64,000 nucleotides of DNA, from the NCBI GenBank assembly GCA_965178125.1, contig OZ237751.1, positions 62,001 through 126,000 of the forward strand, written 5' to 3'. This document shows, one piece after another, positions 37,401-47,228 of this stretch. Source of the DNA: Bilabrum cf. latius. Its lineage: Eukaryota > Bigyra: Bicosoecida > Bigyra > Bicosoecida. A program made the position numbers and the translations under genes. Every line of letters starts with the position of its first letter. Position 1 is the stretch's first letter. The notes under the pieces were generated by a model. That model was not told where the DNA came from, searched no databases, and was given only the letters and a program-made list of their open reading frames with translations.

Positions 37401-40400
37401 GCTTGCTCCAGCTGACCCCCGCATCGCCCGCCCCGTCATCTTCGTCACCGCCCCCAGCGCCACCAGCGGCGGCTGGCAGCTCCTCCTCCGGTGCCGGGCC
37501 AGTGGCCTTGGGCCGCCCGAGCCCGCGCCACTTGAGCGGAGCCTCTGGGTCTGGTACCTGGGTTCCCTTGCCGCCCTAACCCTCTCCCTCTCCCTCTCCC
37601 CCACCTCCTGGACTCCTGGCCTTGCCCAACTTCGCGTTCACGGCGGGACACACGAACAGCTGCGCCTCGGCCGAGACCTCCCTCAGGTCCGCCTCTGCCG
37701 CGGCCCGCTGCCTCTCGTCCTCGGAGGCAGCCATGCCGGGGCCCCGACCAGCGCGCACCCCCGGCAGCAGAGCCTTGCCGGGCAGCCTCCTGGCTCTGTC
37801 CACCTCCAGCAGGAGCCTCCAGGCGGGGGAGGGGCGGCCCGGCTGCGCGCCGAATCCCTTGTGCGACCAGCGGTGCGGGCCCGGGGGGAACACACGCGGC
37901 AGCTTTGGAGCCGCCACGGTGATGTCCTCCTGCGCCGCTGCACCCGCGCGCCTCTTGCGCCCCTTCTTTTTCCATGGAGGTGTGGGTGGGCCGCTCTTGC
38001 CCTTGGCCTGATCCCCATCGATTCCTTCGTCGCCCTCACCCCCTCCTTTCTCCTTGTCCTTGTCTGCGTTTGAACCGCCAACCATCTGCCGCGCGCGCTT
38101 GCCGTAAGCCTTCCGCCGCTCCGCAAGCTCCTTGGCCTTGCGGCGGGCAGCTGCTGCCTTGGCCCCCTTGGCACCCTTGCCCGACTGAGACCCCCCACCA
38201 CCTCCTCCGCCCCCGCTCTCTGCCGCAGCCTGCCTCGCCCGCTGCGTAGCCTGGCTCGCATTCTTGCCGCCAACCTTCCACTCCACCCACGCGCGCCCTA
38301 TCCCTTCCAACGACAGCTCCGTCCGAACCGCAGCTTCCAGACCCCGCCGCCTGCGCTCCGCAGGTGGCAGCGAGCCGCGCCCCTTGCCCCTGTCCGTAGC
38401 ACCATCACCCTCCTCTCCCTCGGGGTCTTCTGGCTCGGGGATGGGCGCCCCATCGTCCTCCAGGGCGGCCTTGCTGGAGCCCAGAGCAACCAGCAGGTCA
38501 CCCACCGCGCCCACAAGCTGCTTCTGCAGTCCCTTGAGCAGCAGCACGTCTAGCTTGTCCATCGAGCCAGCGGCCCGATCCAGAAGATCCTGCAACGAGC
38601 ACGGCGCGCCGCCTGCCGATGCTGCCGCCCCAGACCCACCACCCGCGGCTCGCAGCAGCGGCAGCAGCGCATCACCGTTCTCCTCTTGCGCACTGCTGCC
38701 ATCCTCGGGCTCACCGCCGGCAATCTCCGGGGCAGATCGCCGGACCGAAGCTGCGATCTCCCTTCGGCTGTCTCGCCACGCAGCGATGGCCGTCTGTGCG
38801 CGAGGGGACCGCTGGAAGAGCTGCCTCTGCTGGTGGCTCCTCCACGCGGACAGCAGCAGCGATTTCTATCGCTCAGAGAGAGGCAGCTTCACTGCTGGCT
38901 GGGCTGCGGCGGGGGAGGATGGCACCGTCCCTGCGCGACTTGTCGCACCGGTCTGCTGCTGCTGCTGCTGCTGCAGGTCGGCTGCAAGTCCGGTTCCAGC
39001 CCTACCTGGCGAAGGCTAGGCCCCGGCTCCTGCCCCCGACTGTGCCGGTCCTGCTGGCTGGGACTCGACTGCTGGTGGCTGTCCATGATCCTGTGCCTGA
39101 CCCTGTGCCTGCGCGCTCCTCCTCTCCTTCTGCTCCTTGATGTACTGCATGTACGCGATCACATCGGTGGGTGGGGGGGGCTCTGACTCCGAGGAACCTG
39201 CCCCTCGTGCCTGGGCCTCGGCCTGGGCCTGGAACTGGCCTTGGCTATGCTGAGGCTGGGAGGCCGTTTGCTGCTGCTGATGAGGTTGTCCCATGCCTCC
39301 CAGTGGCTAGCCGCTCTGCTGGTACTACTGGGGCTGGTGCATGCCTCCTGACACTCCCATCTGCCCACCAAACGCGTGCTGCTGCTGCACGCCCTGAGAC
39401 ACACCGGGCCCGCGATGATAGGGAGCACCAGCCCCCGGATGTCCCTGAGGGTGCTGCCGGTGCATTGGAGGGAACTCACCAACGCCTGGGGCCACCTGGG
39501 CCACCTGCCCGCCGTAAGGACCCTGCCCGCCAGAGGCAGCGTACGATGGGCGGTAGTACGTGTTGTACCCCACTGCATACCCGCCCTGCGAGCCCACACC
39601 TGCCCCAGCCCCAGAGCCTGCGTGCACAAGCACCATCCGTTCTCCTTGCGGACCCCGCCCGTGCCCCGGCGGGACTGCCATGGGTGGCGCAGCCCCGCTG
39701 TCCCGGGCCGATCGTGACCGGTGCCTCCGCCTAGAGGACCGCCTGCCCCTACCCCTGCCCCTGCTCCTGCCCCTGCCTTCGCTGCCATCGCTCTCGCTCC
39801 CATAGCTGCCAGATCCTTGCCTGTCTTCATCTTCATCTTCTGAGTGGCTGCGCCTGCGCCTCCGTGAGGATCGCTTCCGCCCGCGGCTCCTTCTCTCCTT
39901 CTGCTTCTCCCTCGCCCGCATCGATTTGATCTCCATCTCCCTCGCTGCGGTGGCTGCCTCCTCCCGCGCCAGCTCCTCCCGCCGCTGGGCCAGCGCCCGG
40001 GCCCTGGCCTCAAGCGCCGCCTCCTCCTCCTTGGCCTCCTGCTCAGCGGCAAGTCGCGCCTCTCGCTGCCGATCCGCAGCCCGTCTCGCGTCCTCCCTCT
40101 CTTTCTCGCGGCGATCCGCCTCCAGCCGTTTCTCTCTCAGGGCCTGGGCGTTCAGGTGGCCCACCCGCGCCATGGCATCCCCGCTGCCCCCCGCACCACC
40201 ATGCCCGGAGCTGCCCTTGTACCTAGGCGGCCGGCGCGCTCTGCCAGCTGTTCCTGCGCTCGCTGCACCTGCTCCCGAGCCCACCCCTGCTCCCGCGTAC
40301 GCGCCCACCAGCCTGTCTGCCAGGTTGGACCCCAGCTCGCCCCGAGGGACCAGCCGAGGGGGCTGTTGCGAGCGGGGAAGCTGGCGCCTGTGGAGGTCCC

Positions 40401-41874
40401 CTGCATCCCTGGCCAGCTTTATGCTGCGCCTGATATCGCCGCTCGCGCCCCCTTCCACACTCTCGATGCTGCCCCGCCTGCCGGCAGGCTGCAGCCCCTC
40501 CCTCGCACCTCGCCTCGAGCCGGGGCCGCCATCGCTCTCCCGGCTGCCGATGGACGCACTCCGCCCACCCCGCGAGTCCCTTGCTCCCTCCTCCTGCCCT
40601 CCACTTGCGGGAGCCCCGCCCACGAAATCGTCAAAGGAGGCCCGTAACAGGGCGGAGGGCGCTGGACCCCGACCCCTTGCCCCCCTGCTCGACCTCCTCC
40701 TGCTCCTCCTCTTAGCGGCCTCCTCCTCCTCTGCCCCCTTCTCTTGCCTCTCCGCTGCGGAGGCAGCTGCGTTCGCCCACTGCTGCTCCTTTCTGCGCTG
40801 CCTCTCCTGCTCCACTTGTTCCCTCTCCTGAGCCTCTCTGCGAGCCCGCGCCTCCTCTTGCCTCTCCTCCTCCTCCTCCTTTCTGCGCCTGGCTCTCCTC
40901 TCGTTCTCCATGCGCCGCAGGTCTTCCTCTTCCTCCTCCAGCTGCCGCTCCCTCTCCCTGGCTCTAGCTCGCACCCTCGCCCGCTCGCGCGCGAGCTCCT
41001 CCTCCTCCTGCTCCAGCTCTCGCTGCCTCCTCCTCGCCGCCTCCTCCTTGTCTTTCTCCGCCTGCATGGACTGCAGCCCGGCCTGGATGCCCGCCTGCAC
41101 CCCAGCTGCCACGCCTTTCGCCATCTCCTCCCTCAGCTGGGCGGCAGTCATGGACAGCGGGTCCACCACCTGCCCCGAGGCCCCCTGCCCCGCCCCCTCC
41201 TCGGGCTGGGCCAGCAGGTCTGCCCCGCCCCTCACACCACTGGGAGCAGCAGGGGGTGCTCGCCGGGGGGAAGCAGAGCGGGACCTAGACCTAGATCTCG
41301 ATCTCGATCTCGATCTCGATCTGGGCCTGGGTCTGGGTCTCGAGCGGGGGCTCCGGTCACCATCCCTTGCCCCGCTCTGTTCGTGGTTGCCTCCGTCCCA
41401 CTCAACCGCGCTACCGCTCTCCTTCTCCTCGTGATTATCCTCCTGAGCATGAGCTGCATAGCCTTGTGGACCCGGCGCTCTGTTGATGGGAGCGTCTTGC
41501 AGCTGCCAGTCGCCTCCAGCAGCGCCCTACTATCCCTCCTGCTGTTCGTAGTCCTCCACATCCTCGCGAGCGAGCCGACCCAAGGGAGACTCGGACCCAG
41601 GGCCGGAGCCGCCCCCCTGTGCCCCAGCCCGGGCACCGTCCCCGCCGGAATCGCTGCGGGGGGAAGTCGCGGCGCTGGCTGCCAGCGTGCGCTGCTCTGC
41701 CCACCTCCGCTGCGCCTCGGTCAGCCTCCGCGGAGGCGTCTTGCCTGTTGAGCCGCCCTTGGAAGCGGAAGAGGTGGCCCCACCGCCCCCGTCACCAGAA
41801 GCGGACGATCCACCCGAGGGCATGGCCATGTCGCGGGGGGACGCGTCGCCTGCCCTGCCTGTCTCTATCCTGGC

Positions 41875-41907
<33 letters not shown>

Positions 41908-43374
41908 TCCTCTAGCTCCAGCTCCATCGCCGGCCAAAGCGGGCGAGGCCAGTGGCAGTGCTGCATCCTCCTCTTCACCCTGTCCCTCTGTAGCCCCATC
42001 CTCGGGGCGCTGCCTTGGTGACCGCACCAGCCCATGGCTCCCCGAGAAACTCAGCCGGGCCCTGATGCGCGGGGAGCCGCTGCGTCGCTTTCCTCCGCTG
42101 TTCTCGTGCGGGCCTAGCACGCCATCGCCCCGGCTCCCACCCGCGCCCCCGCCCCCAATCTCGCCGTCCTCCGATGGCGGCTGCGAGCTGCCCGTCTCCT
42201 CCACCAGCTGGATGTCATCGCTCTCTTCCCTCTCTCCCCCGCCCCAGCCCCCGTCGTCGTTCTTGTCTTCGTCCTCCCCGCCCCCCATGTGCAGCGAGAT
42301 CAGTCCAAAGTCCCGCCACCGCACCTCGAATGCCCCCCCTCCAAAGCCCCGGCCCCTGCCTGCACCACCTCCATCCAGCGGCTCGCTGCCTGCCCTCAGA
42401 TACTGCACCAGCCAGATCCATCCCTGGGACGGGTCCTCCCCCCGCCCCACCCCCACCCCCACCCCCACCCCCACTCCGGGGACATACCCGATCTCCCCCG
42501 CCCTCGACAGCCGGAGTGCCCTCCTGCGCAGAGGGGCAGGCCGCCTCCCAGGGGAAGAGTCCTCCGAGCGGGCCGGATCGTCCTCATCCTCCAGCTCGGC
42601 GGCCTCTGCCAGCAGCGGGGGCGGCTCGCTGGGAGCCTCCGACACCGACAGGATCACGCCATCGAGGCCACAGCCGGTGGCGGGCCCTGGCGCGTCGGGT
42701 GGCGGCAGGGACCGCGCGCGGTGGTGCCTGTACGCGTATCCGTCGTCCCTCCACTCCGGCATCCTCCGCTCGTCGATGATGAACAGGCTGCCGGGAGGGG
42801 GACGCACCGGAGGGGCCACGGGGCCCACCGCGTCGTATATCACCTTGACTGCGCGCGCGGCTCCTCGGCGAAGGAAGGCGTGGCTCATACCGAGAGGGAG
42901 CCAACGCTCGCGAGCAGCAGATACCAGTGCAGCAAACGTATCTGGTAGCCAGGTTGAGCTTTCGGGTGACTGAACCACCCTGGGCGCAACGTTCGGATGT
43001 CTCTCGCTGCTCGGCCCAGAAGGACTGCGCGCTGCTAGCCCGACTGGAGGTTGTGATGGCTGCCTAGGATTCGAAACGGAGGTCATCTGACTGGATCTTA
43101 TCACAGCCGGTCCGGGAGAGCTGCGCTACGGCCTTCCACTCGTATAGTTGGGTTGTTGCATTTGAGTCTACTCCTTGATCGTTTCCGATCGGGAGCTGTG
43201 AGTTTCCACACCACTGCTCACCCGCCGCTGCTATGCCACTCGCTACAGTACCGCATCGGCTCTCCTGCGAGCTTCTTCTGTCGCTGCATCCAGTCTCTGC
43301 TGCCACTCCCCAGGGCTCCAATCCCCGCCTTGCTGGGAGGTTCGGCCAGCACCGTGGTCGTCCCGACCAGCCAT
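34483..43374 (-). CDS. Giant charged low-complexity and coiled-coil protein of unknown function
   Basis: A single frame of 2963 residues, ATG 43372-43374 to TGA 34483-34485, with many sense TAGs, including a TAG-TAG pair at 41527-41532. From the N-terminus: a short Gln/Arg helix; a segment with a few folded-looking patches (RRMPEWRDDGYAYRHHRARS, GWIWLVQYLRAG, FEVRWRDFGLISLHMGG); poly-Ala near 41880; an Arg/Ser-repeat near 41290; a long Glu/Arg/Gln coiled coil (about 40740-41140); a Gln-rich stretch (39220-39350); a helical part with LQDLLDRAAGSMDKLD (about 38560); and Gly/Arg/Asp-rich tails. Two small domain-like patches are WSKRFVFALPLRAVHLGW and FEGMELRVHLRDEDR (about 37100-37400). Nothing identifies a family. 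RS repeats and charge suggest nuclear RNA-related or scaffold roles, which is inference. A TTTGCAG acceptor-like site precedes the ATG, so an upstream exon is possible. Confidence 0.6.
41284..41342 (-). repeat. Hexamer repeat (GATCTC and GGTCTG variants) encoding Arg-Ser dipeptides
   Basis: Five or so tandem GATCTC units followed by related GGGTCTG units, inside the giant charged protein. In its reading frame on the minus strand they encode alternating Arg and Ser or Arg and Pro, an SR-domain-like stretch. Similar in-gene microsatellites encode Gly-Val (42444-42473), Gly-Met (about 35819-35850) and poly-Ala (about 41877-41907). Confidence 0.7.
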
Positions 43375-43854
43375 GAAAGCGGGCAGCAGGCTGCAAACTG
43401 AAAATGCTTGGTGAATAAGCCAAAGTCAGACTGCACGATTGAGGCTGTGCCCCGCGTAGGCTGTCAATGCGAATTTTGCGACAACGGGCCGGACGTCCTT
43501 TGTAAGGTGCACTGCTGCAGGCAGCAAAAAAATATTCGAATCCGGGAAATTTGAGGGACTCGTCCACTAGATATCTATGTGGTAATGTTCGCTTCACACC
43601 TAATAATATGCCACGCTGCAGCAAGTTTACCCTGTATCATCTACCCTGAGGCGGTGCATATCGACGGTTTGCGGTACGCGACGCAGTGCACCTGAATTCG
43701 CCACCGCTACTTTCAACATTTAATTGTTTGGTTGGATATTGCCACTTCCGAGCGTTAACTGATGGAGCGGTCTTTCTCCTGCCCCCGAAAACCAAAGACG
43801 GCCCGGGTAGGGCCGGGCCGACCGTCATTGGCGTTATTGCCAGCTTGACTGCTC
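43375..43854. other. Intergenic region (480 bp), no feature recognised
   Basis: Lies between the stop of the stalked membrane protein and the start of the giant protein, both on the minus strand. It is more AT-rich than its surroundings and holds only short ORFs without coding character. It should contain the 3' end of one transcript and the promoter of the other; I see no motif that marks either. Confidence 0.5.
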
Positions 43855-46800
43855 TCAACCTAGCTTGTACCACCAAGCCATCGCCTCGGGCGACGCCCAC
43901 GCCTTGTGCCAGATGTATCCCTTGAACGGCGTCATCTATTCGAGGTCGAGAGTGTTCCCGCCCGTGCCTGTCGTGTCCAGCACCAGCTCGGCATTCCCCG
44001 TGGATGCACTCACCCGCCACAGGTCATTGGATACAGCAGGCTTCTTGGGAAAGTACAGCTCGCCATCCATGACAGGAAACTGCGGCCGCTCGTATCTAAA
44101 GTGCACGCTCCCAGCCCCGGACACGGCCGTCACCGTCGTGGCCCCGTCATACGTGTACAGGTTCCAGTCGGACCCATCGGAACCCATGAAGTACACCTTG
44201 CCGTCGTGCACGGTGGGCTTCGACATGGTTCGCAGGGCATCAGCTGCACCACCGGAAGGTGGTAAGAGCCGCGTCGGTGTCCCGCTCCCAGTGTACGTGT
44301 GGATCTTGTAGTCTGTGTTGCTCCAGTCCACCATGTACAGCTTGCTGTTGAACTCGAACAAGGCCCGGAAATTGATCAGGTTGTTCTTGGTCCTTCCAGA
44401 GTCGTATATCACGTCAACATCATGCGTGCCGGCCTTGACCCTAACCACGGACTGCGTCTCCCCCGACAGCGCCACGTAGCAGTCCCCCTGGAACATGGCC
44501 ATGAAGCCCTGTCGGCTGCTCCAGGAAGCTGGGCTCATGTAGGAGCTCATGTCGGACACACGCGACACGGTCATGTTCGAGTACAGAAAGTACGCTACGA
44601 AGTACTCGCGGTCAACGGCACCCGGGACCATCCATCCCTCGGACTTGCCGAAGAAGAGCACGCGCCCGCCTGCCTCGTCCAGCAGCAGGTCTTTGCCGGA
44701 TGCCAACATGTCCTCACCGACCCCCCTGGTGCCTGGCACGACGTACACCGTGTCACTGGTGATGTTGTACACCACAATTCGCATCAACGACTGCCCAGCC
44801 TCCTGCACTTTCGACCAGTAGACCAGCCTGTCCTGACCCCAGGGGGTAAATGACTCAGGGGTCCTGCCCCCAGTAGATACACTCACCCGCAGCTGGATGC
44901 CATTCGATTCGTCCCAGGAGTACAGACCCTCCTCTGAGTTCTAATTGGCATCGATCGCCCGGAAGAACATCTCGTCTCCCATGGGCGTGAACTCCTTCGG
45001 GACGAATCGGCCTGGGTTGGACGTGTGCTCGAGGTAGCCCCATGACTGGGGGGTCGCCGAGGGTGAGGGGGTGCCGGATGGTGTGATGGACTGCGACGGT
45101 TCAGAGGGCAGCACGAAGGAACACATAGAGGGTGGATCTGCGGAACTGCAACTCGATATGTGGTCAATCGCTACGCTAGCTCCAAACGACACGGCAATGA
45201 TCTTGGTCTAGTTCTCCTGAACTCTTACCGGAGTAGGGCTGTTGCTGGGGCTGGCTGTGACGCTGGGTGTGGGGCTGTTGCTGGGGCTAGCCGTGACGCT
45301 GGGCGTGACGCTGGGCGTGACGCTGGGCGTGGGGCTGTTGCTGGGGCTGGCCGTGACGCTGGGTGTGGGGCTGTTGCTGGGGCTGGCTGTGACGCTGGGT
45401 GTGGGGCTGTTGCTGGGGCTGGCCGTGACGCTGGGCGTGGGGCTGTTGCTGGGGCTGGCCGTGACGCTGGGCGTGGGGCTGTTGCTGGGGCTGGCCGTGA
45501 CGCTGGCCGTGACGCTGGGCGTGGGGCTGTTGCTGGGGCTGGCCGTGACGCTGGGCGTGGGGCTGTTGCTGGGGCTGGCCGTGACGCTGGGCGTGGGGCT
45601 GTTGCTGGGGCTGGCCGTGACGCTGGCCGTGACGCTGGGCGTGGGGTTGTTGCTGGGGCTGGCCGTGACGCTGGGGGTGGGGCTGTTGCTGGGGGTCTGC
45701 GAGGAATAGGGAGGAGAACGAGCGCTTGCAGGCTAGGCTGGGCGATACTGGGGGTACCTACCGACCAGCGAGGGAGAGAGTCAGATCCAATCCATGCATG
45801 CAGGCCTTACAGGAGATGTGGAAGGAGTCGTCGAAGGCGTGGGCGTACCCGATGCAGACGGCAGCGGAGTCCCGGCAGCAGCCGCGCTGGCCTGCTGCCT
45901 CCTCAGCGGGGACAGGTCCAGCAGCACGGGACCCACCCCGGGGGTGGCCGTGCCCTGCCCGCCGTCTCCCGCGGCATCATCAGCCTCCTCGTCCTCATCG
46001 GCGGCTCGCAGTGCTTCCATCACCGCCGGTGGAGGAGGCACCGCAGTGGCATTGCTAGCCGAGACGCCCAGCCCCGGGGCCTGCTCGATGGGCCCCAGCA
46101 CCAGCACCCGGCCGGCTGCCTGGGACCCGAGCGTGTCCACCACGGCCACCGCATCGCTCTCGCTCGAGACCATCACGGCCATCGTGGCCACCATGGGCGT
46201 GTACACGAGGGGACCCGCGGGACCTACCCCCGACCCGCCATCTCCCTCTCCGCCCAGCAAGCTCACGAAGATGTCCCGGCCCGGCGTGCCATCGCCTTGC
46301 GCGGGCAGGCGGGCGCGGGCTCCCTCGGTAATCGCCTGGCTCACATTGCACCGCGTGGATGCGTCGATGCCCGTGGCATTGAACCCGAACGACGCCACCG
46401 TGAAGCCCTGGTACTGGTCGTCCAAGGCGGCGTCAACGAGAGAGCGTTGGCCGTCACTGGCGCACTGGCTGAAGGCATCTGAGACGTTGCGGACCCCGTC
46501 GAGGCCAGCTCCTCCAGTTGCACCTTGCAGTGGTGCAGTGGAGGTGTCGTCTATGGGTGCATCTTCATCTGCTCCCTGGCCCAGCACGAAGAAGAGGGCG
46601 ATTCCGAGCGCGAGCGCGAGCGCGAGCGCGAGCACACCGACTCCAAGCACAAGGCACCACCAAGTGCCCCAATATCCGGCAGCTTTCCGCTTCGGCTGTG
46701 CTCCTTCTACCTTCGCCGTGTTGGCGCTGTTGCTGCGCGTAAGGTCAGATGTTTGGCTGGCGGGGACCAATCATGCACTCGTAAAATCTCGAAAATGCCC

Positions 46801-46973
46801 AAGTGAAAGTGCAGTAAAGTGTATGTTTTTGAAAGCATTGGAGCCAAACTAGAAGCCATGCGAAGGATTCACGCTCGACTGCGTGTGTCACCGTGCCACT
46901 CTCACATCGGCTTGTCTCGGTCAAACAGCTGGTTTTGGGGAGATACGAATGATGCTGATTGGGCTTCTGCCAT
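43855..46973 (-). CDS. Type II membrane protein with Ser/Pro/Thr repeat stalk and beta-propeller-like ectodomain
   Basis: Join of 46973-46906 and 46756-43855 on the minus strand, 989 residues, ATG 46971-46973 to TGA 43855-43857. A cytoplasmic tail of about 55 residues ends in PKRKAAGYWGTWW. One strong transmembrane helix follows (57-81, rich in Leu/Ala/Gly), then a luminal or extracellular domain with Cys and N-glycosylation sites (NVSDAFSQC, CNVSQA). Next come an acidic linker, a long SPSNSPTPSVTA repeat stalk, and a C-terminal region of short blades (EMFFRAIDA, GLYSWDES, KVYFMGSDGSDWNLYTYDG, GELYFPKK, DLWRVSAST). These resemble ELWRTDGT-type beta-propeller repeats. Unspliced, the frame has no ATG before the membrane helix. 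Function unknown; probably a surface or Golgi protein. Confidence 0.6.
45235..45693 (-). repeat. 36-bp tandem repeat encoding the SPSNSPTPSVTA stalk
   Basis: About twelve copies of a 36-bp unit, two followed by extra 12-bp GTGACGCTGGCC-type insertions and one by GTGACGCTGGGC units. All lengths are multiples of three, so the frame of the membrane-protein gene is kept. It encodes Ser/Pro/Thr/Asn/Val/Ala, a composition typical of extended, O-glycosylated stalks. Confidence 0.9.
46757..46905 (-). other. Spliceosomal intron (149 nt) in the stalked membrane-protein gene
   Basis: On the minus strand the donor GTGAGA begins at 46905 and the acceptor CCGCCAG ends at 46757. Phase 2 on both sides makes an ATC codon across the junction. 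Removing it joins a 22-codon first exon beginning MAEAQSASFVSPQ to the frame that carries the transmembrane helix. Confidence 0.6.
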
Positions 46974-47074
46974 ATTGTCACGTACCCAGTGAGACTATAC
47001 GTGGGCAAACACAAACAAAGGTTCAGCGTGTGGCCTACACTCGAGTCCACCCACAACGACCCGAAATTTTTTTA

Positions 47075-47119
47075 CGCCGGCGGCGCCGCGACAGTGGCAC
47101 TGCGCCGGCGCCGCCGGCG
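47075..47119. promoter_or_regulatory. GC-only inverted repeat in a divergent promoter
   Basis: Two perfect 14-base arms (47075-47088 and 47106-47119, CGCCGGCGGCGCCG and its complement) separated by 17 bases. It is preceded by a T7 run and lies in the 255-bp gap between two genes transcribed away from each other. A hairpin or a dimeric protein-binding site are both possible. The function is inference. Confidence 0.4.
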
Positions 47120-47228
47120 CGCAACTTGAAGTTGTTCCGCACATGCTCTCATCTGTAACCTGTCATCGTATCGCAGTCCATGAACAATTCGATGCGAGCG
47201 AAGACCACTCGGGTATCTTGACTCCAGT

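Noticed and set aside
35746-38073. A 775-codon plus-strand ORF and other long plus-strand ORFs over 35-42 kb
   Set aside because: They are GC-rich shadows of the minus-strand giant gene, Pro/Arg/Ser-rich without domains; the minus frame is continuous over 8.9 kb.
43030-43130. tRNA-like A and B boxes on the minus strand near TTCGAATCC
   Set aside because: The T-stem and acceptor stem do not pair and the box spacing is too long; the region is the coding start of the giant protein.
45140-45229. A GTAAGAG donor with nearby acceptors in the stalked membrane-protein gene
   Set aside because: The phases do not match the downstream frame, while the unspliced frame continues with TAG as sense.
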